Assembly (NCBI RefSeq): GCF_009873495.1
Contig: NZ_CP046703.1
Span: 6,166,501-6,230,500, forward strand
Direction: 5' to 3'
Source: Nostoc sp. ATCC 53789
GTDB taxonomy: Bacteria; Cyanobacteriota; Cyanobacteriia; Cyanobacteriales; Nostocaceae
DNA: 64,000 nt
Part shown: one piece after another, positions 42,095 through 51,015 of the stretch
Layout: the number at the start of each line of letters is the position of its first letter
Numbering within the stretch: the first letter of the stretch is position 1
Notes under the pieces: model-generated
Database searches by the model: none
What the model was told of the DNA's origin: nothing
The model's input: only the letters and a program-made list of their open reading frames with translations
Made by a program: the position numbers and the translations under genes

Positions 42095-43750
42095 TTAGCT
42101 ACGAACTTTTGTGAGGATTTTTTGCGAATAAAACGAAGCCGATTCTTCGTTTTTGGAGCAATCTTGTGCGAACTTAATCAAATGATGCCCCACAAGTCCG
42201 ACGTGAATCAAGTTTTCAATATCACCTGCTTTCAGCGCTGGCTTGGCCATTTTCCAGAAAGTCTGACGATAGTTACTAAATAAGCCTATCCGCAGCAAAA
42301 TATTAGTTAAATAAGTTAAACCTTTACGGATATTAGCCCCAGAAGTGCGAGCAGGACTGTTAGGTACTTCGATGCGATTTGGATAGGTGTGTTCCATATT
42401 GTAAGCAAACCGCTCATATAAAAATTCCGGCTCATAAGCAGTTGTGATGCAGCGCCGCCACATCTCGACAACTTGCTCGTAGGGCATCAAAAACTCAACA
42501 TTTGATTCGCGGTTTTCATCAAATACGAGTCGTCCTTCTGCTTCTAACCTCCGCCATAACGGAGTTCTCGGCAAAGCATGAAGTAGATTAATTGTCAACA
42601 TGGGAATTTGAGATGCCCGAATAAATTCAATAATTCGGTCTGCTGTTTCTGGTGTATCTGTATCTAACCCAATGATGATTCCTGATACTACTTCCATGCC
42701 ATAGCTATTTAAAACTTGAATTGCTTTTAAGATTGGCATACTCAGATTTTGATCTTTGGAAATAGCATGGAGAGCATCTGGCTCAGGTGTTTCGATACCG
42801 CAAAAGATCGTGCAGAAATAGGCTTCGCGCATCATCTCCAGCAGTTTTGGACTTTGGGCTAGGTTGAGAGTTGCTTCACATGCAAACTGGATGGGGTAGC
42901 CATTGCGTTTTTGCCAGTCAATCAGGTGAGGAAGTAACTTCATGGCAGCGCGGCGATCGCCAACAAAGTTATCATCAACAAAATACACTGCCCCCAAATT
43001 GCCAGATTGTCGCATTGCATCTAGCTCGGCAACCACTTGCTCTGGTGTTTTCATTCGGGGACTGTTGCCATAGAGTTCGGGAATATCACAAAACTCGCAG
43101 CGATAAGGACAACCACTAGAAAACTGCACATTTGCCAGAAAATAATCATCGATATCCAGCAAATGATAAGCTGGAGTTGGAAACTCTGTTAAAGGCAAAC
43201 GTTCCTTCGTTTCAAAGCGGATTTGCCTTTGAGGACGTTCTAAGTTTTGGTCTAGATACTCGATCATGCGATCGCTAGCATCTCCCAACTCACCCAAATG
43301 TAAAATGTCAAATTCAGGATAATATTCTGGACACCCAGATACCGAAGGGCCACCCACCACTGTGATTTTCCCGGCTCGATGGGCAAGTTCATTAATTTGA
43401 TTAATCTGTGGTTTTTGGATATGCATTCCACTCACAATTACCACATCAGCCCATTGGTAATCAGCCCTGGTTGCTGATTTGACATTCTCATCAATAAACC
43501 GCACTTCCCATTTTTGAGGTAAATAGGCAGCCACAATTAAAATACCTTGGGGTGGCATAAAAGCCCGAACATTACCCATCAATGGGTAGGCGTAATGAAA
43601 AGTACCAAAGGAGCGGCTGTATTTAGGAAAGATGCAAAGAATGCGTCGATGGTTCGAGGGAACGTAGCTGCTTCTCTTAGTATTAGAAGCGGTTTTGGAA
43701 TCGGCCGCTATATAAGTTGGATTCTCTAAAGACTTAAGATTTACGGTCAT
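42095..43750 (-). CDS. B12-binding radical SAM protein (DUF4070-type)
   Basis: A 551-residue protein. Residues ~35-190 form a cobalamin-binding-like N-terminal domain (ILCIFPKYSRSFG, GILIVAAYLP, ITVVGGPSVSG). A radical SAM core follows with the cluster motif SSGCPYRCEFCDI (CxxxCxxC), then GIIIGLDTDTPE, and a C-terminal domain of about 150 residues. Such proteins methylate or rearrange inert carbon; the hopanoid C-2 methylase HpnP is of this general kind, but I cannot make that call. The frame opens with GTG 43762; the ATG at 43750 has a ggggtg site and is the preferred start. Confidence 0.85.
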   Translation of the reverse strand: MTVNLKSLENPTYIAADSKTASNTKRSSYVPSNHRRILCIFPKYSRSFGTFHYAYPLMGNVRAFMPPQGILIVAAYLPQKWEVRFIDENVKSATRADYQWADVVIVSGMHIQKPQINQINELAHRAGKITVVGGPSVSGCPEYYPEFDILHLGELGDASDRMIEYLDQNLERPQRQIRFETKERLPLTEFPTPAYHLLDIDDYFLANVQFSSGCPYRCEFCDIPELYGNSPRMKTPEQVVAELDAMRQSGNLGAVYFVDDNFVGDRRAAMKLLPHLIDWQKRNGYPIQFACEATLNLAQSPKLLEMMREAYFCTIFCGIETPEPDALHAISKDQNLSMPILKAIQVLNSYGMEVVSGIIIGLDTDTPETADRIIEFIRASQIPMLTINLLHALPRTPLWRRLEAEGRLVFDENRESNVEFLMPYEQVVEMWRRCITTAYEPEFLYERFAYNMEHTYPNRIEVPNSPARTSGANIRKGLTYLTNILLRIGLFSNYRQTFWKMAKPALKAGDIENLIHVGLVGHHLIKFAQDCSKNEESASFYSQKILTKVRS

Positions 43751-44080
43751 CGCAAATTTCACCCCAGAAAACTGAGCAGTTAATTTGACAATTTATTGAC
43801 ACAATTCAGTGATAATTCCAACTAGCTTACCGCGATCTTTCAGCAGTTTTTAACTGTAAAATATAAAATTCCTCCTAGAGGGGTATGATTCGCCCTTTCT
43901 CAGAATGCAGTTTTGCAATTACGGATGCCTTTGAGTCGACAGATTCTGGCTTATGAGTTAATTCATCTAGAAGGCTTAGGTAAAAACTAATTACCGATAT
44001 AGTTGGTTATATGTTGGTATGTTTGGTATTATTTTACCTAGCATCAATTTTATGGAAGAAATTTCTCAAACGCCTTTTCT

Positions 44081-44872
44081 ATGAAAAGAAGACAAATTCT
44101 TGGCTTATTAGGTATAGCAGTTGCTGGTTTGCTCCTGGCAATTGGTTTACCGTTAGTTAATCCTTCTCCGGTAATAGCGCAAAATAGCACTATCCTCGTC
44201 TCCGCAGCCGCCAGCTTAAAAGAGGCACTAGAGGAAATTAAGCCTTTGTACCAACAAAGTAAATCAGATGTCAACATTAATTATAATTTTGGGGCTTCTG
44301 GTGCTTTGCAACAACAGATCGAGCAAGGTGCCCCAGCAGATATCTTTATTTCTGCTGGCAAAAAGCAAGTGGATGCCCTAGAACAAAAAGGACTTTTGGT
44401 AACAGGTAGCCGTGCTAACTTGGCAAATAACCGTCTAGTCTTGATTGTGGCTCAGGATGTTGTTGGCATCACTAGTTTCTACAATTTAACAGATAGTAAG
44501 ATTAAAAAAATTGCGATCGGTGAACCTAGAAGTGTACCCGCCGGTCAATATGGGGAGCAAGTCTTAAAGAAATTGAAACTTTATAATCAGGTAAAGCCCA
44601 AATTAGTCTTTGCTAACAACGTGCGTCAAGTTTTGGCAGCAGTAGAAAGTGGTAACGCTGAAGCGGGTTTAGTTTATGCTACTGATGCCAAAATTTCCAA
44701 CAAGGTAAAAGTCGTAGTTGCTGCTGACGATAAGTTTCACTCACCAATTGTCTATCCAATGGCAGTAATTAAAAGCAGTAAAAATATTCCAGCAGCCAAA
44801 GAGTTTATCCAATTTTTATCTGGCAGTGAAGCCAAGACAGTACTCAAAAAATATGGGTTTCTTGTAAGTTAG
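44081..44872 (+). CDS. modA: ModA, molybdate ABC transporter substrate-binding protein
   Basis: A 263-residue periplasmic binding protein with a twin-Arg/Sec-type signal (MKRRQILGLLGIAVAGLLLA, cleavage near VIAQ). Diagnostic blocks are ILVSAAASLKEALEEI, FGASGALQQQIEQGAPADIF, IGEPRSVPAGQYGEQVL and VESGNAEAGLVYATDA, the molybdate or tungstate clamp. Permease and ATPase genes are not in the next kilobase, so the transporter is either split across loci or this is a solitary receptor. In this kind of cyanobacterium molybdate supports nitrate reductase and nitrogenase. Confidence 0.93.
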   Translation: MKRRQILGLLGIAVAGLLLAIGLPLVNPSPVIAQNSTILVSAAASLKEALEEIKPLYQQSKSDVNINYNFGASGALQQQIEQGAPADIFISAGKKQVDALEQKGLLVTGSRANLANNRLVLIVAQDVVGITSFYNLTDSKIKKIAIGEPRSVPAGQYGEQVLKKLKLYNQVKPKLVFANNVRQVLAAVESGNAEAGLVYATDAKISNKVKVVVAADDKFHSPIVYPMAVIKSSKNIPAAKEFIQFLSGSEAKTVLKKYGFLVS

Positions 44873-44902
44873 CAAGAAGCTTAAGAGTTCATTTGAATAA
44901 GT

Positions 44903-44995
44903 TAGGACTTACGCAAGAGTTACGGAATAACTAACCACAGAGGCGCAGAGGACACGGAGAAATAAGAGTTTGAGAGATATTTTGCGTAAGTCCTA
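44903..44995. mobile_element. MITE-like element, TAGGACTTACGCA family, copy 2
   Basis: A 93-base element with ends taggacttacgca and tgcgtaagtccta. Its interior (aaccacagaggcgcagagga) is the reverse complement of the interior of the copy at 15661-15753. A further solitary end, cgtaagtccta, is at 45071-45081. Confidence 0.65.
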
Positions 44996-45149
44996 TAAGT
45001 GTTTCGCTGTGACTTAAGGCACTTTTAGATCCCCCTAACCCCTTTTAAAAGGGTTGGAGGATATTTTGTACGTAAGTCCTAAAGGAAAATAACCAATGCC
45101 CCATACCCGAATGGCACTAAGTTAATCGCAAAGCCCTGATATAACTTGC

Positions 45150-45240
45150 TTTTTGAGTGTGGGGAGTGTGGGGAGTGTGGGGGTAAGACTTCTTCCCCGT
45201 CCTCCCACACCTCCCACACCTCCCACACCTCCCACACCTT
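45150..45240. repeat. GGGAGTGTGGGG / CTCCCACAC repeat
   Basis: Direct copies of gtgtgggga are followed by taagacttcttccccgtc and four copies of ctcccacac, so the two halves can pair. The same pattern fills the interior of the element at 28587-28734. Confidence 0.6.
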
Positions 45241-45287
45241 GCCCTGACCAGGTTTCAGCTTTTCTTAGTGCCATTCCCCCATACCCT

Positions 45288-46235
45288 TTAATACAAAGAC
45301 TTAATCCACTGCCATTCCTGTGTCAAACCCTCTCTTAGAGAGACTTGTGGCTGATATCCCAGAATTTTCTGCGCTTTAGATACATCAGCAGCAGTGTGGC
45401 GTGCATCTCCCATCGCTTTTTCTATGTGGTTTCTTTTGATTGGTTTCCCAACGATTTCTTCAATCGTATCTAAGACTTCTGCTAAAACCACCCTGCTACC
45501 ACCACCGATATTAAAAATTTCTCCCACTGCTTGGGGTGTGGAGGCAGCCGCTAAATTGGCGGCGACGATATCACCAACAAATGTAAACTCCCGCGTTTGC
45601 TGTCCATCACCGTAAATAGGAATCGCCTCATCCTGCAAAATGGATTTAAAGAACTTATGAAATGCCATATCTGGGCGTTGTTTTGGGCCATAGACTGTGA
45701 AATAGCGCAATGATACAGATGGCACACCAAAGTTTTTGTAATACAGTCTGCACAAAGTTTCAGCCGCTAGCTTAGTAATACCGTAAGGAGAAACAGGTTC
45801 AGGGCAAATTCCTTCGTGAGTAGGTAAAGTTTCTGCATCACCATATACACTTGACGAAGAAGCAAACACTAATCTTTTCAAGTGTTTTGCATCTTTAGCC
45901 GCTTCTAGCAAAACTTGCGTAGCATTAATATTTCGTTCTGTGTAACCTCGAAAAGCCTTACCCCAACTTGCCCTGACACCTGCTTGTGCTGCTTGATGGT
46001 AAACGACATCAACATCTTTTAAGAGTTCCTGCCAATCTAAAAACTGAATATCTGCTTCAATTAATGTAAAACTAGGTGAGCTATGTAAGTGTGCAACATT
46101 CTTACGCTTTAACATAGGATCGTAATAATCATTGAATTCATCAATCCCAATTACTTCTTCCCCTTGTTGTAGCAAGATGTCTACGAGGTGAGAACCAATA
46201 AAGCCTGCTGCTCCAGTAACGATAATTTTAGCCAT
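45288..46235 (-). CDS. NAD-dependent sugar-nucleotide epimerase (UDP-glucuronate 4-epimerase-like)
   Basis: A 315-residue extended SDR. It has the GxxGxxG loop (IVTGAAGFIGSHLVD), the catalytic YGITK (Tyr/Lys) after SPYG, and the sugar-binding LRYFTVYGPKQRPDMAF. The FNDYYDPMLKRKN wording is closer to UDP-glucuronate 4-epimerases than to GalE. It would supply a sugar nucleotide for exopolysaccharide or cell-wall glycans in the cytosol. The ATG at 46235 is the start; no glycan cluster adjoins. Confidence 0.88.
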   Translation of the reverse strand: MAKIIVTGAAGFIGSHLVDILLQQGEEVIGIDEFNDYYDPMLKRKNVAHLHSSPSFTLIEADIQFLDWQELLKDVDVVYHQAAQAGVRASWGKAFRGYTERNINATQVLLEAAKDAKHLKRLVFASSSSVYGDAETLPTHEGICPEPVSPYGITKLAAETLCRLYYKNFGVPSVSLRYFTVYGPKQRPDMAFHKFFKSILQDEAIPIYGDGQQTREFTFVGDIVAANLAAASTPQAVGEIFNIGGGSRVVLAEVLDTIEEIVGKPIKRNHIEKAMGDARHTAADVSKAQKILGYQPQVSLREGLTQEWQWIKSLY

Positions 46236-46547
46236 GTTAGCTATTTTTTGCTATTTTCATAAATTTCTATATTCACAGGTTAGTACTTGTAATCAATAAT
46301 CGTCATTACTTAAGCTTGATTTTTAATCAATTATTGTACCGTTTTAAACACAAGTATTACTTAAATAAATATACTTATAATCTAATTAATTAAAGTATAT
46401 TTGTTTGGTTATTGTATGACAAAATTGACTAAGCAAATATACTAGTTGACAGAATTTAATCTTGAGAATAAAAGCAGTTGAAATTCAAACCACGAAATGG
46501 TCTTAAAACCCAATACGGTTCACTTAGCGATAAAAACCTTAAGCTGC

Positions 46548-46622
46548 GTAGGTTTGGTTGAGGAACGAAACCCAACATTACCACCTTATTTATGTTGGTT
46601 ATGCTATCGCTGCACCCAACCT
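46548..46622. repeat. Dispersed repeat TAGGTTTGGTTGAGGAAC...TGCACCCAAC, copy 2
   Basis: A 75-base copy of the repeat at 30450-30530, including aacccaacattacc and the end gctatcgctgcacccaac. It lies in a long open frame upstream of the cupin gene but is non-coding repeat DNA, which is one reason to reject that longer start. Confidence 0.6.
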
Positions 46623-46811
46623 TGTATCTTAGAAATAGTAGTAGACTGTCCCAACCTTGGTCATTATAGACCGCTTTGTAGCATGGGTTACTACAACAAT
46701 CTTCTAGACAGAACTCGAACAGTCGCCGGGGTCAAAGCTTTAAAGACTGGAAAATTAGATTTTTATGAGAAATTTGTAATAGAAAACAAAACATCTCAAA
46801 AGGGAATAACT

Positions 46812-47309
46812 ATGACAGTCAATCTACAAGGAATATTACAGCAACCGGGACAAGGTTCTTCATACTGGGTGCTTGGGGATTTGTATACTTTTAAGGCAGT
46901 GGGTGAAGAAACTGGTCAAGCTTATGCTCTAGTTGAGATTACCGTTCAACCACAAAACGGTACACCTCCCCACATTCATAGTCACGAAGACGAAGCTTTT
47001 TATATTCAAGAGGGAGAATTGGAATTTCAGCTTGATGAGCGAATTATCTTAGCAACTCCTGGAACTTTTTTCCACTCTCCCAAAGGTCAACTCCACAGGT
47101 TTTCAAATATTGGTGCAAAGCCAGCAAAATTACTTTGTTGGTTCACACCAGCAGGGTTAGAGAAGTTTTTTATGGAAGTAGGTGTGCCAGCCTCAGAGAG
47201 AATGCAATTACCTAGCGTTAGTCCCGCAGATATGGAAAAAGCGGTGGCGGCTGCTTCAAAATACGGTCTTGAAATTATTCCGCCGTCTGCTGCATCTTTG
47301 CAGATATAA
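46812..47309 (+). CDS. Cupin-domain protein
   Basis: A 165-residue protein: VQPQNGTPPHIHSHEDEAFY with a His/Glu metal set, then EGELEFQLDERIILATPGTF and PKGQLHRFSNIG, the second cupin motif. This is the quercetin-2,3-dioxygenase-like cupin shape; the substrate is unknown. The frame stays open back to 46497, but that part encodes repeat DNA; the ATG at 46812 has an agggaa ribosome site. Confidence 0.82.
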   Translation: MTVNLQGILQQPGQGSSYWVLGDLYTFKAVGEETGQAYALVEITVQPQNGTPPHIHSHEDEAFYIQEGELEFQLDERIILATPGTFFHSPKGQLHRFSNIGAKPAKLLCWFTPAGLEKFFMEVGVPASERMQLPSVSPADMEKAVAAASKYGLEIIPPSAASLQI

Positions 47310-47703
47310 GGTAATATAACTACAAGCGATCGCAGTTAGACACCAAACAACAGTACTAGAAAGTTTCAGAGGAGCGATCGCTAACTAAGCTAATCAACAT
47401 TTCTATTGAAGAGTTTCAATATGAAAACGCTTAAATGCTCTAGCTGCTTCAGGAATTAGCTCCCTACTTCCTTCAGGGTGGGTGCTTTCGCAATCACGTT
47501 AAAGAATCGTTTAGAGGCATTTTAGCTTCTACTTGCAGAAATGTCTTACCAAGAATACCTATATTTAATATTACCCAATACAATGTATTTTATTTAACTG
47601 CGATCGCCAGTTAAGATTTTAGAACTCTTTATACCATTCTCAGCACACTAGAGGATTCATAATCGATAATCCAAATATTGATCCCAAGAAAAAGTGTTGA
47701 CTT
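47310..47703. other. Gene-free interval upstream of the debranching enzyme
   Basis: I see no gene in these 394 bases. Two HIP1-type sites and a segment at 47455-47490 (gctccctacttccttcaggg) resembling an IS200/IS605-type subterminal sequence are the only marks. Confidence 0.4.
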
Positions 47704-49707
47704 ATGTGTATAGAATTTGGGCGGGAAATCTGCGGCAATCTTGACACGGCAGAGTCACGCGAATGGTTAGTTACTAATGGTATTGGTGGTTATGCTTCTG
47801 GAACTGTGGCTGGTTTATTGACGCGCCGCTATCACGGACTATTGGTAGCAGCATTGAAACCACCTTTAGGTCGTACTTTACTGCTGGCAAAACTAGATGA
47901 AACTATCCTGTATGACAATCGCTCTTATTCTCTAGACACCAATCGTTGGGCTGATGGGACTGTCAGTCCTCACGGTTATCAAAATATTGAACGTTTTTCT
48001 CTGGAAGGTACAATTCCCTTATGGCGTTTTGCTGTTGCCGATGCCTTGTTAGAAAAACGGGTGTGGATGCAACAAGGTGTTAATACAACTTATGTGCAAT
48101 ATACTTTGCGTCGTGCCACGCAACCTCTGAAGTTGACCCTCAAAGCAATGGTCAACTACCGCGATTATCACAGCGACACCCAAAGCAATGGCTGGAAGAT
48201 GTCTATTGAGGAAGTCGAACAAGGGATTTGTGTAACTGCTTATCCGGGTGCTGTACCAATGTATTTACTGACCGATGGTGGTAGTGCATCTGTTGCCGAC
48301 AATTGGTATTATGGCTTTGACTTGGCTGTTGAACGCTATCGGGGATTGAGAGATAGAGAAGACCATCTCCACGCTGCGACTTTTGAAGTAACACTGAATC
48401 CTGGGGAAGCGATGTCTACGACGGGCTGCACCTACGCATTTGTAGCCAGCACAGAAAAGCAAGCAAATCTCAATGCCGAGGCTGCACTTAAGTTACGTCG
48501 CGCTCAAGAGCAGAAGCTAACAGGAATTTGGAAAACTAATCAACCCCTCAAGACGAAGGACTCACCTATCTGGATCAAGCAACTAATACTAGCTGCTGAC
48601 CAGTTTATTGTTGACCGTCCAATGCCAGAAGACCCCTACGGTAAGACTATCATCGCTGGTTATCACTGGTTTAGCGACTGGGGACGCGACACCATGATTA
48701 GTCTACCTGGTTTGACAATTTCCACTGGTCGCCCAGAGGTAGCACGCTCAATTCTTCGCACTTTTGCTAGATACGTAGACCAAGGAATGCTGCCTAATCG
48801 CTTTCCCGATGCGGGCGAGCAACCAGAATATAATACAGTCGATGCCACTCTCTGGTACTTTGAAGCAGTCCGCGCTTACTACAGCGCTACGGATGATGAT
48901 ACTTTGCTTGCTGAACTCTTTCCCATACTTGCAGACATCATCGATTGGCACTGTCGCGGTACACGCTACAACATCCATCTCGATCCGGCCGATGGCTTAC
49001 TGTTTGCAGGCGTTGCAGGTGTACAACTGACTTGGATGGATGCCAAAGTTGATAATTGGGTAGTTACGCCCCGAATTGGCAAACCGATTGAAGTTAATGC
49101 CCTCTGGTATAATGCTTTACGGACAATGGCCAAGTTTGCCCGTCACCTTGGTAAACCGCACCAAGAATATGAAGCTATGGCAGACCGAGCTAAGTATAGA
49201 TTTTCTCGCTTCTGGAATGACGAGACAGGTTATTGCTATGACGTTCTAGACAGTCCTGATGGTGATGATGCAGCATTGCGTCCTAACCAAATATTTGCCG
49301 TTTCATTGCTAGAAAGTCCCCTAACACCTGCCCAGCAAAAAAGTGTGGTGGAAGTTTGCGGGCGATCGCTGCTGACTTCTCATGGATTGCGATCGATAGC
49401 GCCCGATCATTTCCAATACCAGGGTAAATACGGTGGTAATCAGTATCAACGTGATGGAGCTTATCATCAAGGGACAGTTTGGGGTTGGTTATTGGGGCCG
49501 TTCGTTCTAGCACACCTGCGCGTCTACAAAAATCCTGAGCAGGCTCGTCAATTTTTGGAACCAATGGCTAATCATCTTACTACACACGGTCTTGGTAGTC
49601 TCAGTGAAATTTTTGATGGTGATGCCCCGATGACTGCACGGGGATGTATTGCCCAAGCGTGGACAGTAGCAGAGGTTTTACGCGCTTGGCTGGCGACAGA
49701 TAATTGA
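47704..49707 (+). CDS. Glycogen debranching enzyme (amylo-alpha-1,6-glucosidase, GH133-like)
   Basis: A 667-residue protein. The N-terminal ~250 residues hold the GDE_N-type domain (WLVTNGIGGYASGTVAGLLT, RRYHGLLVAALKPPLGR). Residues ~285-660 form an (alpha/alpha)6 catalytic barrel with ADQFIV, GYHWFSDWGRDTMISLPGLT, GMLPNRFPDAGEQPEYNTVD and GAYHQGTVWGWLLGPF. It removes alpha-1,6 branches in glycogen in the cytosol. The start is ATG 47704. It is monocistronic as far as can be seen. Confidence 0.92.
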   Translation: MCIEFGREICGNLDTAESREWLVTNGIGGYASGTVAGLLTRRYHGLLVAALKPPLGRTLLLAKLDETILYDNRSYSLDTNRWADGTVSPHGYQNIERFSLEGTIPLWRFAVADALLEKRVWMQQGVNTTYVQYTLRRATQPLKLTLKAMVNYRDYHSDTQSNGWKMSIEEVEQGICVTAYPGAVPMYLLTDGGSASVADNWYYGFDLAVERYRGLRDREDHLHAATFEVTLNPGEAMSTTGCTYAFVASTEKQANLNAEAALKLRRAQEQKLTGIWKTNQPLKTKDSPIWIKQLILAADQFIVDRPMPEDPYGKTIIAGYHWFSDWGRDTMISLPGLTISTGRPEVARSILRTFARYVDQGMLPNRFPDAGEQPEYNTVDATLWYFEAVRAYYSATDDDTLLAELFPILADIIDWHCRGTRYNIHLDPADGLLFAGVAGVQLTWMDAKVDNWVVTPRIGKPIEVNALWYNALRTMAKFARHLGKPHQEYEAMADRAKYRFSRFWNDETGYCYDVLDSPDGDDAALRPNQIFAVSLLESPLTPAQQKSVVEVCGRSLLTSHGLRSIAPDHFQYQGKYGGNQYQRDGAYHQGTVWGWLLGPFVLAHLRVYKNPEQARQFLEPMANHLTTHGLGSLSEIFDGDAPMTARGCIAQAWTVAEVLRAWLATDN

Positions 49708-49735
49708 TGCGCTTACCTGTTAACCCACCCAAAGT

Positions 49736-49924
49736 TTAGTAAAACAGCTGCCCATCAGCAATTTCTACGATCCGCTTAGTTCCATCTTTACTCTCTATTA
49801 CATCTACAGAAAAGAATTGACTTCCAATCCGTTTTGCACATTCTTTAAGGATCTCTGGAACTTCGTCATCTGGTAAAACTTTTGCTGCTTTACCAGATTG
49901 ATAAATCAAGAAATTTGCACTTTT
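49736..49924 (-). pseudogene. C-terminal remnant resembling an ATP-grasp protein
   Basis: Reading the minus strand from 49924 gives KSANFLIYQSGKAAKVLPDD, then EVPEILKECAKRIGSQFFSV, DVIESKDGTKRIVEIADGQL, FY and stop. The pattern FFSVDVIESKDG...VEIADGQ resembles the last strand of some ATP-grasp domain proteins, which usually read FxVDVAxTxDGxWxVIExxDGQ. No start codon and a stop immediately upstream mark it as a fragment, about 60 codons. Confidence 0.4.
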
Positions 49925-49952
49925 TCAAAATTTTTAAGTATGATTATTAACC

Positions 49953-50519
49953 ATGAATATATTAAAATACTCAGTTAACTTTGCTTCCTTTTGTGTTGTC
50001 GCTTGTATTATCGCTTCTACATCTGCGGTAATTGCTCAACCAAGACCTTCACAAAGCAATTCGGTAATAAAACTAACACCGACTCAGTTAAAAGTTTTGC
50101 GATCGCTAGGGTTAAAAATAGCATTACCAAGTTACCTACCCGCAAATTTTCATGCCGACAAAGTATTGGTTGAGGCTGGGCGTGAAAATGTTCAGAGCTT
50201 GCGTTACTTAGTTGTTTACCAAAATTCAAGTGCAGATAAATGCTTTGCGATTGAGTCAACATCTGGTGGTATCGGCGACTTGCCCTCTGGATCACGCAGT
50301 TACCCGATAAATTCTCCCATATTTGGCAAAAGCGTCTTGGAGCAAGGATTATACGGTAATGCCAAACAACCAACATTGCTATCGCAGTGGTTGGGTTCAC
50401 AAAATGGCCCCTTTTACAGATTTGTTGGTACGGGAGTATTACCAGAATTGTCTAATTGTAGTAATGTTACTCCCCAAGAAGCAGTCAAAATTTCGCAGTC
50501 GGTTCGCTACTTCAATTAA
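49953..50519 (+). CDS. Exported hypothetical protein
   Basis: A 188-residue protein with a signal peptide (MNILKYSVNFASFCVVACII, cleavage plausible after VIAQP). The mature part is mixed alpha/beta with two Cys (DKCFAIEST, LSNCSNVTP) that could form a disulphide. I recognise no family. It stands alone. Confidence 0.6.
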   Translation: MNILKYSVNFASFCVVACIIASTSAVIAQPRPSQSNSVIKLTPTQLKVLRSLGLKIALPSYLPANFHADKVLVEAGRENVQSLRYLVVYQNSSADKCFAIESTSGGIGDLPSGSRSYPINSPIFGKSVLEQGLYGNAKQPTLLSQWLGSQNGPFYRFVGTGVLPELSNCSNVTPQEAVKISQSVRYFN

Positions 50520-50675
50520 TTGACTACACCTACTAAACCGGAGCTTTTTCATTTATTGGAGTTCAATTAAAACCAATAAGCTATGACAATTATCTATTCA
50601 GGAATTTCCTGCGTCTTTTAAAAAAAAATACCAAGAATCTCTGTATATTTACTCTATTTAGGAGGACATAGAAAT

Positions 50676-50753
50676 ATGTCTAAACAGCAAGAGCTACCTT
50701 CAACCATTGTATTCATACAAGAAGACATACGAAAGTACAAAATTTTAAGGTAA
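50676..50753 (+). CDS. Small ORF with a strong Shine-Dalgarno
   Basis: A 25-codon frame (MSKQQELPSTIVFIQEDIRK then YKILR, stop) is preceded by aggaggacatagaaat, a near-ideal ribosome-binding site, in an otherwise gene-free 496-base gap. The peptide matches no family I know. It may be a true small protein, a leader peptide or the start of a truncated gene. Confidence 0.35.
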   Translation: MSKQQELPSTIVFIQEDIRKYKILR

Positions 50754-51015
50754 TTCTCATCGGAAATTAATTTAATTACTAGTAAATTAATTTAATTTAT
50801 TATTAGAGAAATATTTGCAGGGTTGAGAGGACGATTAAAGAAAAATTTTTTGCAATCTTTCTGGAATGGCTGCACTTTTCATTGTAGGTATACAACAAAG
50901 ATAAGTTAAAATCATCTGTAACTAAAAATTTAGCAGTTAATAGTAACTTTACATTTAGCATTTTGATTTTTTTATTGATATATCTTTATTCAACACCTAA
51001 AACGTAACCAGAAAA

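Noticed and set aside
42095..43750. Hopanoid 2-methylase HpnP
   Set aside because: The domain layout is shared by several B12 radical SAM families, and the motifs readable here do not single out HpnP.
44081..44872. A complete modABC operon
   Set aside because: No permease or ATPase gene follows; the next DNA is a MITE and repeats.
46497..46811. N-terminal extension of the cupin gene
   Set aside because: The extension encodes the dispersed repeat also found at 30450 and gives an unnatural Cys-rich sequence; the ATG at 46812 has a ribosome site and yields a normal cupin.
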